NCBI GenBank assembly: GCA_031286095.1
Contig: JAITUY010000105.1
Location: 1-41,901, forward strand
Length of the DNA: 41,901 nt
From: Treponema sp.
GTDB lineage: Bacteria; Spirochaetota; Spirochaetia; Treponematales; Breznakiellaceae
Direction of reading: 5' to 3'
The notes under the pieces were generated by a model, which worked only from the letters and a program-made list of their open reading frames with translations, was not told the DNA's origin and did not search any database. Every line of letters starts with the position of its first letter. Position 1 is the stretch's first letter. The translations under genes and the position numbers were made by a program. Positions 29,426 to 38,530 of the stretch are shown piece by piece.

Positions 29426-32176
29426 TTACTTTGATGTCAAATTATAAACGCCGTCCCATTTGTCATCTGGCGGATTAAGAATAAACTGTTCGCACCTTGT
29501 AAGGTACATTTGCGAAGGGTAATCTTCATTCTTTATTGAAAGGGCTTCTTTAAAGCCGTCTGCGGCGGATTTCCAGTTCCGTTTTTCAAAAAGATCAAGA
29601 GCTGAATGAAAAATCTGAACTAGTTTTTTTTCGCCGCTGTCCGCAAGTTCAGAAAGTTCTAGCAATTCATACAGACGTACAGGCTCATTGATACCAACAA
29701 CGCGCACAAGGTCAAGTTTTCTGCTTAAAAGCTGGTGTCCTGTTTCACGTATTGTATCTTCAGAAGCGAGAATCCAAGTTCCATACTGCTTGTTTACTCC
29801 CTCAAGACGCGCGGCAAGGTTTACCGCATTTCCCATGATTGTGTAGTTCATCTTGTTCTCTGTCCCCATGTTACCCGCAACCATATTGCCTGTGTTAATC
29901 CCAATACGAGTAAACAAGGGGGCGGGAGAAAGTTTTTGCTCTATGACTATTTTGTTAAGTTCTTTTTCCGCCTTTTTCATGTTTATTGCGGAAACGCAGG
30001 CTCGAAGGGCGTGATCTGCAAGATTAAGCGGAGCGCCAAAGAAGGCAATAATCGCGTCTCCTTCGTATTTGTCGATTGTTCCTTTTTCCTCGAGAACGAT
30101 GTCGCTCATCGCGCTGAGGTAACTGTTCAAAAGGCTTACCAGTTCTTCAGGGTCAAGCTGTTCGGAAATTGTAGAGAAACCCTGTACATCGGTAAAAATT
30201 GCCGTCATGTGGCGGTTTGTTCCGCCAAGCTGAAGGCGCGAAGGATCGGAAATAATTTCCTTTACTACGTCATGCGAAACATAAGTTGAGAACGCGGTGC
30301 GGATAAACTGTTTTTCTTTTTCCGACCCGGCGTGGGAAATAATTTCCCGCGTTATTACCGCGCCGATCATGGCGAAAACTGTTCCGAGCGGTCCCCAAAA
30401 AATACCCGTAAAGCGGAATAAAAAAGCGGAACCGGCAAAAATAATCAGCGTAACGGTAAAACCTAAAACGGCGCGCAATACGTTAGAAAAACGCGCGCTT
30501 GCGATAAAGAAAAGCGGAACAAACAAAATCATAAAGACAACGCGCCACCAGTAATTTAAGAGAATGATAAAACTTTCAGAAAGTATTGTATCAAGCACAA
30601 CGGCGTGGGTTCCTACATTTATATATTTTCCATGAAAAGGGTTTGCGCCGTAATCTGTGGTTCCGGTATCAGTTCTGCCCAGAATAACAAATTTATTGCG
30701 CAGCATCTTGTCATTGGATTCGTTTAATTCATTACGGCGATCAAAATCGACTTTTATTGCGTTAATTAACTGCGCAATATAATCCGCCTCGTCTTCCAGA
30801 AATTCCGCGCTTTCGGGATGTTCCAAGCCAAGACGCGCCGCCAATTCCTTTACTTTTTCATCTACGTTAAGGGAAACAAGTTCGCGTAACATGGTAAAAA
30901 CAGCTCTGCGGTATCCGGTGTAACCGTTAAAACTGTCTTCATCGTTTTTCTCAAGGGCGTAAATCTTTGCCATGCGCGCATTATCAAAATTTTCCTCAAG
31001 CCCCGCAAGGATACCAGGAACGCGGCTTATTGAAGGATCAAACTGGACAAACGTCATCAAGTCCGCGGAACCAAGAGCGCGGGTATAATATTCCAGTTCC
31101 GCCTCGATCTCGTCCAAAAGTGAAAAATCCGCAAAGGAAACATGGCTGTAACTGTGTTCAAAATCTTCGATAGGCCAGTCAAGCATCATTCTGCCCCTGC
31201 TGTCCAGCGGAATAACAATGTCTTTTTTTTCATTTCCGGAAAACTGCGCCTGTTTTATGGTTAGTTTGTTTTTTGTTAATTCAATTTCCGGCTTGCCGAA
31301 ATAATCAATTAAGGGGGCGAAAGCAAGCTGAAGATACCAGTGATCATTTATATTTTGAGTAAGATACACGCGCCGCCTTATGCCGTCATTATCAATCTCG
31401 ACATTGGTAAATCCGGCTCCTTTCACGGCTTTGGCAAACATGGGCAGGGGCGGCAATACGTCGACAAAACCGGCTCCCCTGTTTGCGCCGATAGAGGCCT
31501 TTAACGGGTAGGAAAAAAGCTCTTGTGCAACCGGGCGGCGTTCCGCCTGCTCTCCGTCAAGCGGGTTTTCCCTTAAGTTAAGGGTAGCCCAGCTGTTTTT
31601 ATTAAGCGCAAAAGACTGGGCCAGATATAGATCGTTATCACGGGCAACGCTTTGCGCTCTTGTGTAAAGGTTTTTATGTTCCCTGTCAATAATATTGATG
31701 AGCGAACCTGTGTAATCGCCAATATCACTGCGCCCTATTCGCCCTGATCTTAACGCCGATAATACTTCCTGCGTTGCCGAGCTTATCTCAGAAAAACTGC
31801 GGTTAAAATCATTCTTAAGTCCCTGATTAAGATATACGCTGTCCACTCCCTGAGGGCCACGATCAATATATTCAATATCAAAAATTACAGCTAATGGCTC
31901 GTATTCTTTAAGGCGTAAAAGTCCTTCGGCGGGAACTGAACGCGGCCACGGAAAGACACCGTTGTAAAAAATAGCGTGATCGTCGACATCAAGAAAAGCG
32001 ATGTTTTCTATACGGTGACGGTTCGCCCTAAAGCGCAGAAAAAAATCGTAAAGGCGGTCTTCCAGCGAACCTAATATGCCCAAAATGTAAGCGAGAGAAA
32101 ATAAAAGCGCCGCGCAAAGCCCGACAATTGCATTGTCTCTAATTTCATGGAGTAACTTTTTTTTAATCATTCCCAA
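29426..32176 (-). CDS. Class III adenylate/guanylate cyclase with CHASE2-like sensor and transmembrane segments
   Basis: FTDVQGFSTISEQLDPEELVSLLNSYL, KYEGDAIIAFFGAP, MNYTIMGNAVNLAARLEG; N-terminal FLDVDDHAIFYNGVFPWPRS typical of CHASE2. Confidence 0.92.
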   Translation of the reverse strand: MGMIKKKLLHEIRDNAIVGLCAALLFSLAYILGILGSLEDRLYDFFLRFRANRHRIENIAFLDVDDHAIFYNGVFPWPRSVPAEGLLRLKEYEPLAVIFDIEYIDRGPQGVDSVYLNQGLKNDFNRSFSEISSATQEVLSALRSGRIGRSDIGDYTGSLINIIDREHKNLYTRAQSVARDNDLYLAQSFALNKNSWATLNLRENPLDGEQAERRPVAQELFSYPLKASIGANRGAGFVDVLPPLPMFAKAVKGAGFTNVEIDNDGIRRRVYLTQNINDHWYLQLAFAPLIDYFGKPEIELTKNKLTIKQAQFSGNEKKDIVIPLDSRGRMMLDWPIEDFEHSYSHVSFADFSLLDEIEAELEYYTRALGSADLMTFVQFDPSISRVPGILAGLEENFDNARMAKIYALEKNDEDSFNGYTGYRRAVFTMLRELVSLNVDEKVKELAARLGLEHPESAEFLEDEADYIAQLINAIKVDFDRRNELNESNDKMLRNKFVILGRTDTGTTDYGANPFHGKYINVGTHAVVLDTILSESFIILLNYWWRVVFMILFVPLFFIASARFSNVLRAVLGFTVTLIIFAGSAFLFRFTGIFWGPLGTVFAMIGAVITREIISHAGSEKEKQFIRTAFSTYVSHDVVKEIISDPSRLQLGGTNRHMTAIFTDVQGFSTISEQLDPEELVSLLNSYLSAMSDIVLEEKGTIDKYEGDAIIAFFGAPLNLADHALRACVSAINMKKAEKELNKIVIEQKLSPAPLFTRIGINTGNMVAGNMGTENKMNYTIMGNAVNLAARLEGVNKQYGTWILASEDTIRETGHQLLSRKLDLVRVVGINEPVRLYELLELSELADSGEKKLVQIFHSALDLFEKRNWKSAADGFKEALSIKNEDYPSQMYLTRCEQFILNPPDDKWDGVYNLTSK

Positions 32177-32841
32177 TTAATTTCATCTATATTTATTATA
32201 ATAGTGCCGGGTTTTACTATCTTGGTTCCGCCTATGGGCGCGGCGTTATATCCAGGCGGGCTTGGCGGCGCAAGCTCAGCGCTGTTGTCGTCCTGTGCTC
32301 CAGAAGCTATTCCGTTCTCCCCTATTCCGCTATGGGAACCTGCCGCTACCTGCACCGTATAGCCGTGGTTTCCCCTAAAGGCAACTTTGCCTTCACGGAC
32401 TCTGAGGTTTCTTGTATCAAAGAAAAAACTTGTCCCGCGCACGGAAGCGGTTGCGGAAGGGCTTGTTACCGAAAATGAGGCTTTAGTTCCGGCGGGCGGT
32501 TTTACGTCTACCCGCACCCTTCCGGCCTGAAGATTCACGTTGATGGTTTCTGTTCCCTGCGAGGCCTTTATCTCCTTCAGGGTAAGGCGGGTCAAAGGAC
32601 GCACGGCGATTACGGCGCTTCCCACTTCAAGCAGAGCTGTACTTTTGAAGCCTGTTGAAATAACCGTGTCCGCCGCCACTTGCGCTCCGGCTACGGCCGG
32701 CACATATTCATCAGCCCCTGCTAATTTTAATTCTACAACGCCGCTCAATTCTTTTATCATTCCATTCTGGGAAAAGACACAAATGCCCGCCCCCGCAAAA
32801 AAAATTACCAGCAATAAAAATTGCACTATTGCCTTTTTCAT
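32167..32841 (-). CDS. FecR-domain protein
   Basis: Signal peptide; VISTGFKSTALLEVGSAVIAVRPLTRLTLKE, NVNLQAGRVRVDVKP, TPSATASVRGTSF-like SPSATASVRGTSFFF. Confidence 0.9.
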   Translation of the reverse strand: MKKAIVQFLLLVIFFAGAGICVFSQNGMIKELSGVVELKLAGADEYVPAVAGAQVAADTVISTGFKSTALLEVGSAVIAVRPLTRLTLKEIKASQGTETINVNLQAGRVRVDVKPPAGTKASFSVTSPSATASVRGTSFFFDTRNLRVREGKVAFRGNHGYTVQVAAGSHSGIGENGIASGAQDDNSAELAPPSPPGYNAAPIGGTKIVKPGTIIINIDEINWE

Positions 32842-32850
32842 CTTAACCTC

Positions 32851-34065
32851 CTAAAAAAGCGAAAATACAATGTTAAGTTCCACACGCCAGAAATTATCCG
32901 CATTCGGAGCGGCATCGCCCATTGAAGGCAGGAATACCCCTGCTCCAAGGTTTGCATGTAAATCAGACGAGGGACTCCATAAAAGCCTGGCGAAAAATTC
33001 ATTGCCTAAAGCATATCCTTTGCCCGTTTCACCGGATAATGGATAACCTTTGTATGTCTCAAAATCGTTTCTTATGTAATAGGCGGAAGAAAGACCCGCG
33101 GAAAAAGCGGGATGAAGACGGGCGGCATAATCCAGCGTAATTATTGAAAGCCCTGAAAATTTTACCTTAAAAATATTCCACCTGCTCTGACTGGTAAAAG
33201 GCGTAAAAGCGCCGGCGGTAACGCCAGTGTTGCCGTTTCCCGCGCCAGAAAAATAGCGCGCTAAAAGCGAAAGCCTGTTTTTAAACACGGTTTGAGGCGT
33301 AACGGCGATTCCCGCTGACGCCGCCAGCGCTGTCCCTGTTTCTCCGTCATTTTGCAATAGTTCAAAACATCCCCCAAGATCAAAAGAAAATATTTTAACA
33401 GGCAAAGTTAGCTTTACAACCGCGTACTGGCTGTTAAGGGGCTTTTCGGCAAAAAAGTCAAATTGCCCAAGTACGCTTGCCCTTGCCTGCACAACTCCGC
33501 CCAAATGTTCCCAGCCCAGCGCGCCAAGGAATCGTTTCGGCGCAAAGTAAGTGCCTGCGAAATTGCCGTAGTCCAGCGGGGCGTTGTTCGCCATGGTTTC
33601 TTCGTCTGTCATTTCTATTGCTGTTCTTTTTTTATAAAGCAAGCCCGTATACCACGCGCCCGCGCTGAATGTTCCGGCTTGGCTGTTATACGCAACTTTT
33701 ACGCCGTCAAAAAGCCCTTCGGCGGCAAAGCCCAGCGGATCGGAGTGGTACATACGCCCAAATTCAAAAACCCATTCGCCGCTGTGGAAAGAGAGTTCTG
33801 TCCTCAGCAATTCCGGCACAAACTTCCAGCTGTCATTGTAGTCTGCCTCAATCCCGGCGGAAATTATAAAATCGCCTGTCTGTCCAAGAAGACCTGTGAG
33901 CCGCGGGACTGCGCCTATTTTATAATCAAAACTTCCGTCTTTTCCCGCGCCGCCGTAACCGGCGTTCTGATTAAGGAACATTCCGAAATCCAAAGCCGAA
34001 ACAAAAGAAAAGTGAAAAAAGAAAAGTGAAAAAAGAAAAAAGAGCCGTATTTTTTTTATACTCAT
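32851..34065 (-). CDS. Probable outer-membrane beta-barrel protein
   Basis: Signal peptide MSIKKIRLFFLFSLFFFHFSFVSA, alternating amphipathic strands, C-terminal aromatic WRVELNIVFSLF. Confidence 0.65.
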   Translation of the reverse strand: MSIKKIRLFFLFSLFFFHFSFVSALDFGMFLNQNAGYGGAGKDGSFDYKIGAVPRLTGLLGQTGDFIISAGIEADYNDSWKFVPELLRTELSFHSGEWVFEFGRMYHSDPLGFAAEGLFDGVKVAYNSQAGTFSAGAWYTGLLYKKRTAIEMTDEETMANNAPLDYGNFAGTYFAPKRFLGALGWEHLGGVVQARASVLGQFDFFAEKPLNSQYAVVKLTLPVKIFSFDLGGCFELLQNDGETGTALAASAGIAVTPQTVFKNRLSLLARYFSGAGNGNTGVTAGAFTPFTSQSRWNIFKVKFSGLSIITLDYAARLHPAFSAGLSSAYYIRNDFETYKGYPLSGETGKGYALGNEFFARLLWSPSSDLHANLGAGVFLPSMGDAAPNADNFWRVELNIVFSLF

Positions 34066-34517
34066 TGATTATCCTCTTCGGTCCGGCCGAGAACTTTGCC
34101 TATCATAAAAAGCAAAAAGTCTCCCGATACGGCAAGCTGGGGATCGGAGCGTCCCTGGATTATTCCCTGATACACTAGTTCGCGGTATGCGTAGCGCGGG
34201 CTTTTCACAGCCGAGTACATGATTCCGCCCTTGATACCAAATGCGCCCATGATTAGAAGCGCAACCCTGTCGAGGACGGCTGTATCGCCGGGTACTGCTT
34301 TTGCGGGTAGCCATTTTTGTTCAAGGGCATAGCTCAACGCCGTCCCCGGAAAAGGCACGTCCGCCGCCCTCAATACAAAAGACGCCGCCTGTTCGTAGCT
34401 CAGGGTTTCCGTTGCCAGCACTGTTTCAAGTTCCGCGGCTGTCTGCGCCGTCAAAGCCGGCGGCGCAATAGCGGAAACAAGCAAAGCAATAAAAAGAAAA
34501 GATAAACACATTTTCAT
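34062..34517 (-). CDS. Small secreted protein of the cyclase/FecR gene set
   Basis: 151 aa, signal peptide, 4-bp overlap with the downstream barrel gene. Confidence 0.7.
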   Translation of the reverse strand: MKMCLSFLFIALLVSAIAPPALTAQTAAELETVLATETLSYEQAASFVLRAADVPFPGTALSYALEQKWLPAKAVPGDTAVLDRVALLIMGAFGIKGGIMYSAVKSPRYAYRELVYQGIIQGRSDPQLAVSGDFLLFMIGKVLGRTEEDNQ

Positions 34518-34578
34518 TCAAAGTACCTCTATTTGGTGATATTTAATCTTCCAGCGTTGGATGTCTCTGCTAAAAAGT

Positions 34579-35820
34579 TTATTTTTTGCTCCAAGTACCA
34601 TCTATCAGATTATACTCTCCAGCGCCGCCGTTATTGGGATTTTTATATGCATCAGACAAACCATTAACTGAATCAGTTTGAGCACAAAAATAACTTGAAA
34701 AAGTAATTGAATTACTTTTAAACGTTACGCTGGTAAGACTTTCGCAACCACTAAAAACACTGTCTCCAATGTAGGTAACTCCACTCCCTATGGTTACGCT
34801 GGTAAGACTTCCGCAATCACTAAAAACATTGTCATTAATTATTTCAACTTTATCTGGTATGTTTACCATTGTAAGACCTGAATAATAAAAAGCGCCAAAA
34901 CCAATGGTTGTAACATTGTCTGGTATTGATATTGTGGTAAGCGCTTCGCAATTGGAAAAAGCATAAGCCCCAATAGCGGTAACTCCGCTTGGTATGATTA
35001 TGCTGTTAAGGTTTTCCCATTTTTCAAAAGCTCCTCCATTTATCGCACTCGTACTATTAGGCAGGATAAGGGTACTTATATAAACTGGTCTAAGACCAGA
35101 ATCAGGTTCATTATTTATGGAAACATTGTAGTTAACAAAGGTTCCATCACTGTAAAGACCGCCGGGGTTTTCGCCTTCATCGTAGCCTTCATCGTAGCCT
35201 TCATCGGCATATTCATCTGGCTTAAATTCAGATGAACGCCCGCATTCAGACAGGTCAAGGTTTACAAGAACACTATCCTCATCTATGTTACATTCTTTTA
35301 AACTGTTGTAAATGTCTTCAAGTATTTTATTCCACCTTGCTGAATCCAGAGTAAAATTAAGCGGCAGGTCTATCGGAGTATCGCCTCTGGTTAAGACATA
35401 TTTCAAATAACCGGCTATATCAACTTTCATTGCAATTTCTTTTACGCTGGTAGAAGACCCGGCTGTTACTTGCACATTTTCAATTTTCCCGCTCGCGTAT
35501 TCAGCGCTGTTTAGGTATGCTTTTACATCTACCATGTAAGCGCCTGGGGCTATCTCTATTGACGCTTTCCCGCTCACGCTCTCGGGACCATAGACTTTTT
35601 TATTATTCTCATTGTAAAGCGTAACTATATATTCAATATTACTCATATTAACTGCCGTGCTTGACACGGACCTGCCGCCAAAGTTAAAAATTATAGTTCC
35701 CTTTGATAGGTCTTTTTCCGTTAAAAGACCGGAACAGCCTGAAAGCAGGAGAAAAAGAATTACCGCCAAAAAGCACATTGCCGTTTTTACGCTTAATTGA
35801 TTTTTATTATTTTTTTTCAT
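34579..35820 (-). CDS. BspA-like leucine-rich repeat (LRR_5) lipoprotein
   Basis: Lipobox LLLSGCSG from MKKNNKNQ; repeats ITAIGAYAFSNCEALTTISIPDNVTTIGFGAF, SLTSVTIGSGVTYIGDSVFSGCESLTSV. Confidence 0.85.
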   Translation of the reverse strand: MKKNNKNQLSVKTAMCFLAVILFLLLSGCSGLLTEKDLSKGTIIFNFGGRSVSSTAVNMSNIEYIVTLYNENNKKVYGPESVSGKASIEIAPGAYMVDVKAYLNSAEYASGKIENVQVTAGSSTSVKEIAMKVDIAGYLKYVLTRGDTPIDLPLNFTLDSARWNKILEDIYNSLKECNIDEDSVLVNLDLSECGRSSEFKPDEYADEGYDEGYDEGENPGGLYSDGTFVNYNVSINNEPDSGLRPVYISTLILPNSTSAINGGAFEKWENLNSIIIPSGVTAIGAYAFSNCEALTTISIPDNVTTIGFGAFYYSGLTMVNIPDKVEIINDNVFSDCGSLTSVTIGSGVTYIGDSVFSGCESLTSVTFKSNSITFSSYFCAQTDSVNGLSDAYKNPNNGGAGEYNLIDGTWSKK

Positions 35821-36002
35821 TATTAACCTCCAACAGGGAATGGGGAATCTCAATTTCCTTTTTCCCTTTACATTTTTTTATATAACCGTTACTTCTACTG
35901 TAATTATGGGAAAAGTTTGCTTGATTGCTAGTATCTTTTGTCTTGAAAAAGTCACCTGTTGGGGTCATTGACGCCTTATTCCAAGTCGTTTGCACGACAT
36001 AA

Positions 36003-36230
36003 AACATAACTTTGTTTTTTATCACGCAAAGGCGCGGAGAAATGCGCTTTGTTACCTAATTGCGCGTTTTCCTCTATGCTTTTTTATTATTTTATATTGA
36101 AAAACAACATGAAAGGGATACAAGTTCGCTAATCACCATTGATCCTCTGCGCCTCCGCGACCTCTGCGACCTCTGCGTGAGAATTTTTGGTAATAATTCA
36201 TTATGAACATTTAGCTGTTACAGAGTTCTA
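36003..36230. repeat. Family B repeat, copy B3
   Basis: ttttatcacgcaaaggcgcggagaaatgcgc ... cctctgcgtgagaatttttggtaataattcattatgaacatttagctgttacagag. Confidence 0.8.
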
Positions 36231-36472
36231 GTACTATGACAGCTAAAACTTTTTTTCATTTTTTATCACGCTGAGGCCGCAGAGGCGCGGAGAAATGCGC
36301 TTTGTTACCTAATTGCGCGTTTCCCTCTATGCTTTTTTATTATTTTCTATTGAAAAATAACATGAAAGGGATACAAGTTCGCTAATCACCCTTGATCCTC
36401 TGCGCCTCCGCGACCTCTGCGTGAGAATTTTTGGTAATAATTCATTGTGAACATTTAGCTGTTACAGAGTTC
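36231..36472. repeat. Family B repeat, copy B4, tandem with B3
   Basis: tagtactatgacagctaaaac ... gaacatttagctgttacagag. Confidence 0.8.
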
Positions 36473-36655
36473 TAGTACTATGACAGCTAAAACTTTATTT
36501 CATTTTTATCACGCAGAGGCGCGGAGAAATGCGCTTTGTTACCTAATTGCGCGTTTCCCTCTATGCTTTTTTATTATTTTATATTGAACAAGTCTTGCAT
36601 TTTTTCGGACAAAAGCCTTACAAAAATACAATTATAAGAAATTTTTTAAACAACT
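36473..36655. repeat. Family B repeat B5 (left half), interrupted by D4
   Basis: tagtactatgacagctaaaac...cttttttattattttatattgaacaagtcttgcattttttcgg. Confidence 0.7.
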
Positions 36656-36712
36656 CTACTGAAAATTTAGACTTTTCCTTAGTATCTATCCAAAAATCCC
36701 AATATACTGTTT

Positions 36713-37945
36713 TTACCAAAGCGCTTCGTAAAGTTCATCGCGGTTATTTACATTCATTTTGCTGTAAATAACCTGTACGGTATTCTTGATGGTTCCCAGT
36801 GAAAGATCGAGGCGTCTGGATATTTCGGCATAGGGAACGCGCCGCGCCGCGAGATTGGCGATTTTCTGTTCCTGTATGCTCAGGAGAAACGGGGCGTTAT
36901 CATTCTTCCGGCAACGAATATGAAACGCAACCCAGTTATTGACTATTTGCCTTGATTGCGCAATTATCTTGTCATAATATTCAGGATATGCTTGTTTCGT
37001 ACATCGCTCCAATAAACCGCTCAGGTCTGTGATGATAGACGTAAACAGAACGGTGAAACCGTGGGGGAAGGCGATGTCCATTGCGCTCATCAGCCAGCGC
37101 TTTGCCTCGTCCATGCGGTCAAGGTAGTGGCAGGCGATGGCGCATCTTGTCATCAGTTGAATTTCTATAGAATTAAATTCCCGATGTAAATCATCGCTTG
37201 ACAGGGAGAGGATTGCTTCGGCGGCAGAAAGCATGGATTCATATTTTTTCTGCCAGCGAAAATACTCAATACGCAAGCATATCGCAGTGTACTTCACAAC
37301 CGGGTAAACATTGGTGAAGTCCGCTTTTTTTATCCACTCTGCCGCCATTTCGGGCAGACCCGCGCCCATATATCCCAAAGCAAGCATTAACTCCGCATAA
37401 GAAGTTACCTCTGCTCCCCTTTTGCTTTTTATGACGGCTTTCAGAAAGGTTTCATATTCATCATAAAAGGCGTAATCGCCCGAAGAAATTGCAACCGCAA
37501 TAGCTATCCCGCTTATCAGGAGTTTCGCCGCCTCATCGCCTTCGGTAGTCTTGCAGTAGCGCTTTGCCTGCTTAAAATCGCCTTTCATATAAAATAGATT
37601 AGCTATATGAAACGATCGCAGTTTTTCGTCTTTAATGGAGTCAATGACGCCGTAGGGATTGTCCCTGCTATTGTTTATATATACAGCTTTGCACATTGCC
37701 GCCAGTCTTTCTTGTAAAGATACTGGTAATGGAACCGCGATATGGCTCTCCGCCGTTCCGCTTTTTATCAAGGCGCGGGTTAAGGGTTTTTCCGCGCTGA
37801 CTGGGATCACCCATGAGTTGCCGAGTTTTTGCGCGTTTGGTATTCTGCCATCAGCTAAAAGACGCTGTACTTGCCTAATTCCTATGCCCCATTTTTGGGC
37901 GGCGGAAACAGCCGACATATAATCCATCTTCAGTTCCATTTTCAT
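36713..37945 (-). CDS. LuxR-type HTH transcriptional regulator with an excisionase-like N-terminal HTH
   Basis: C-terminal EQKIANLAARRVPYAEISRRLDLSLGTIKNTVQVIYSKMNVNNRDELYEAL; N-terminal MSAVSAAQKWGIGIRQVQRLLADGRIPNAQKLGNSWVIP. Confidence 0.85.
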   Translation of the reverse strand: MKMELKMDYMSAVSAAQKWGIGIRQVQRLLADGRIPNAQKLGNSWVIPVSAEKPLTRALIKSGTAESHIAVPLPVSLQERLAAMCKAVYINNSRDNPYGVIDSIKDEKLRSFHIANLFYMKGDFKQAKRYCKTTEGDEAAKLLISGIAIAVAISSGDYAFYDEYETFLKAVIKSKRGAEVTSYAELMLALGYMGAGLPEMAAEWIKKADFTNVYPVVKYTAICLRIEYFRWQKKYESMLSAAEAILSLSSDDLHREFNSIEIQLMTRCAIACHYLDRMDEAKRWLMSAMDIAFPHGFTVLFTSIITDLSGLLERCTKQAYPEYYDKIIAQSRQIVNNWVAFHIRCRKNDNAPFLLSIQEQKIANLAARRVPYAEISRRLDLSLGTIKNTVQVIYSKMNVNNRDELYEALW

Positions 37946-38172
37946 TATAGCCGTTTACGCGGTTTATAGCAATAAAAAGAAAAATCTCTCGCAGGGGCGG
38001 ATACTCAGAAGGAGCTCTCGCAGAGGCGCAAAGGCGCAGAGTTGTTGTTTCTTATATTTTCTTTACCTTCAAGATTTTCGTATTAGGATAATAATTGTAT
38101 ATTAATAGGAACTTTCGTACGAAAACTTTGCGCCTTTGCGCCTCTGCGAGAGGTATTTTCCGAAACATCTCC
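37815..38172. repeat. Tandem duplication copy 1: 5' end of LuxR-type gene, its upstream region and repeat A7
   Basis: gagttgccgagtttttgcgcg...ttttccgaaacatctcc; abuts the second copy directly. Confidence 0.85.
37985..38152. repeat. Family A repeat, copy A7
   Basis: gctctcgcagaggcgcaaaggcgcagag ... ctttgcgcctttgcgcctctgcgagag. Confidence 0.85.
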
Positions 38173-38468
38173 GAGTTGCCGAGTTCTTGCGCAGTTGATA
38201 TTCTGCTATCAGCTAAAAGTTCCATTTTCATTATAGCCGTTTATACGGTTTATAGCAATAAAAAGAAAAATCTCTCGCAGGGGCGGATACTCAGAAGGCG
38301 CTCTCGCAGAGGCGCGGAGGCGCAAAGGCGCAGAGTTGTTGTTTCTTATATTTTCTTTACCTTCAAGATTTTCGTATTAGGATAATATGTTGTATATTAT
38401 ATAGGAACTTTCGTACGAAAACTTTGCGCCTTTGCGCCTCTGCGAGAGGTATTTTCCGAAACATCTCC
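38173..38468. repeat. Tandem duplication copy 2, with an internal deletion
   Basis: gagttgccgagttcttgcgcag...ttttccgaaacatctcc; lacks ~74 bp of the coding part. Confidence 0.85.
38271..38449. repeat. Family A repeat, copy A8
   Basis: gctctcgcagaggcgcggaggcgcaaaggcgcagag ... ctttgcgcctttgcgcctctgcgagag. Confidence 0.85.
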
Positions 38469-38481
38469 TCCAACATGCCTA

Positions 38482-38510
38482 TTGACAATAAAGTAAAATC
38501 ATGTTAACCT
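38482..38510 (+). promoter_or_regulatory. Candidate sigma-70 promoter for the bioY operon
   Basis: TTGACA - 17 nt - TAACCT. Confidence 0.55.
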
Positions 38511-38530
38511 GCGTATTTAAGAGGTTAACA
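38502..38530 (+). promoter_or_regulatory. Candidate BirA operator
   Basis: TGTTAACC - N13 - GGTTAACA, perfect inverted repeat directly before ATG 38531. Confidence 0.8.

Noticed and set aside
33463-34029. 188-aa plus-strand ORF opposite the barrel-protein gene
   Set aside because: Low-complexity, Lys/Arg/Cys-rich antisense translation with no family resemblance; the minus-strand ORF has signal peptide and operon context.
35176-35211. 12-bp repeats encoding DEGYDEGYDEG in the BspA-like protein as a phase-variation tract
   Set aside because: The unit is a multiple of 3, so changes would not shift frame; likely ordinary length variation of a linker.
36003-36600. CRISPR-like array
   Set aside because: Repeated units are ~240 bp with near-identical interiors; no short repeat/unique spacer pattern and no cas genes.
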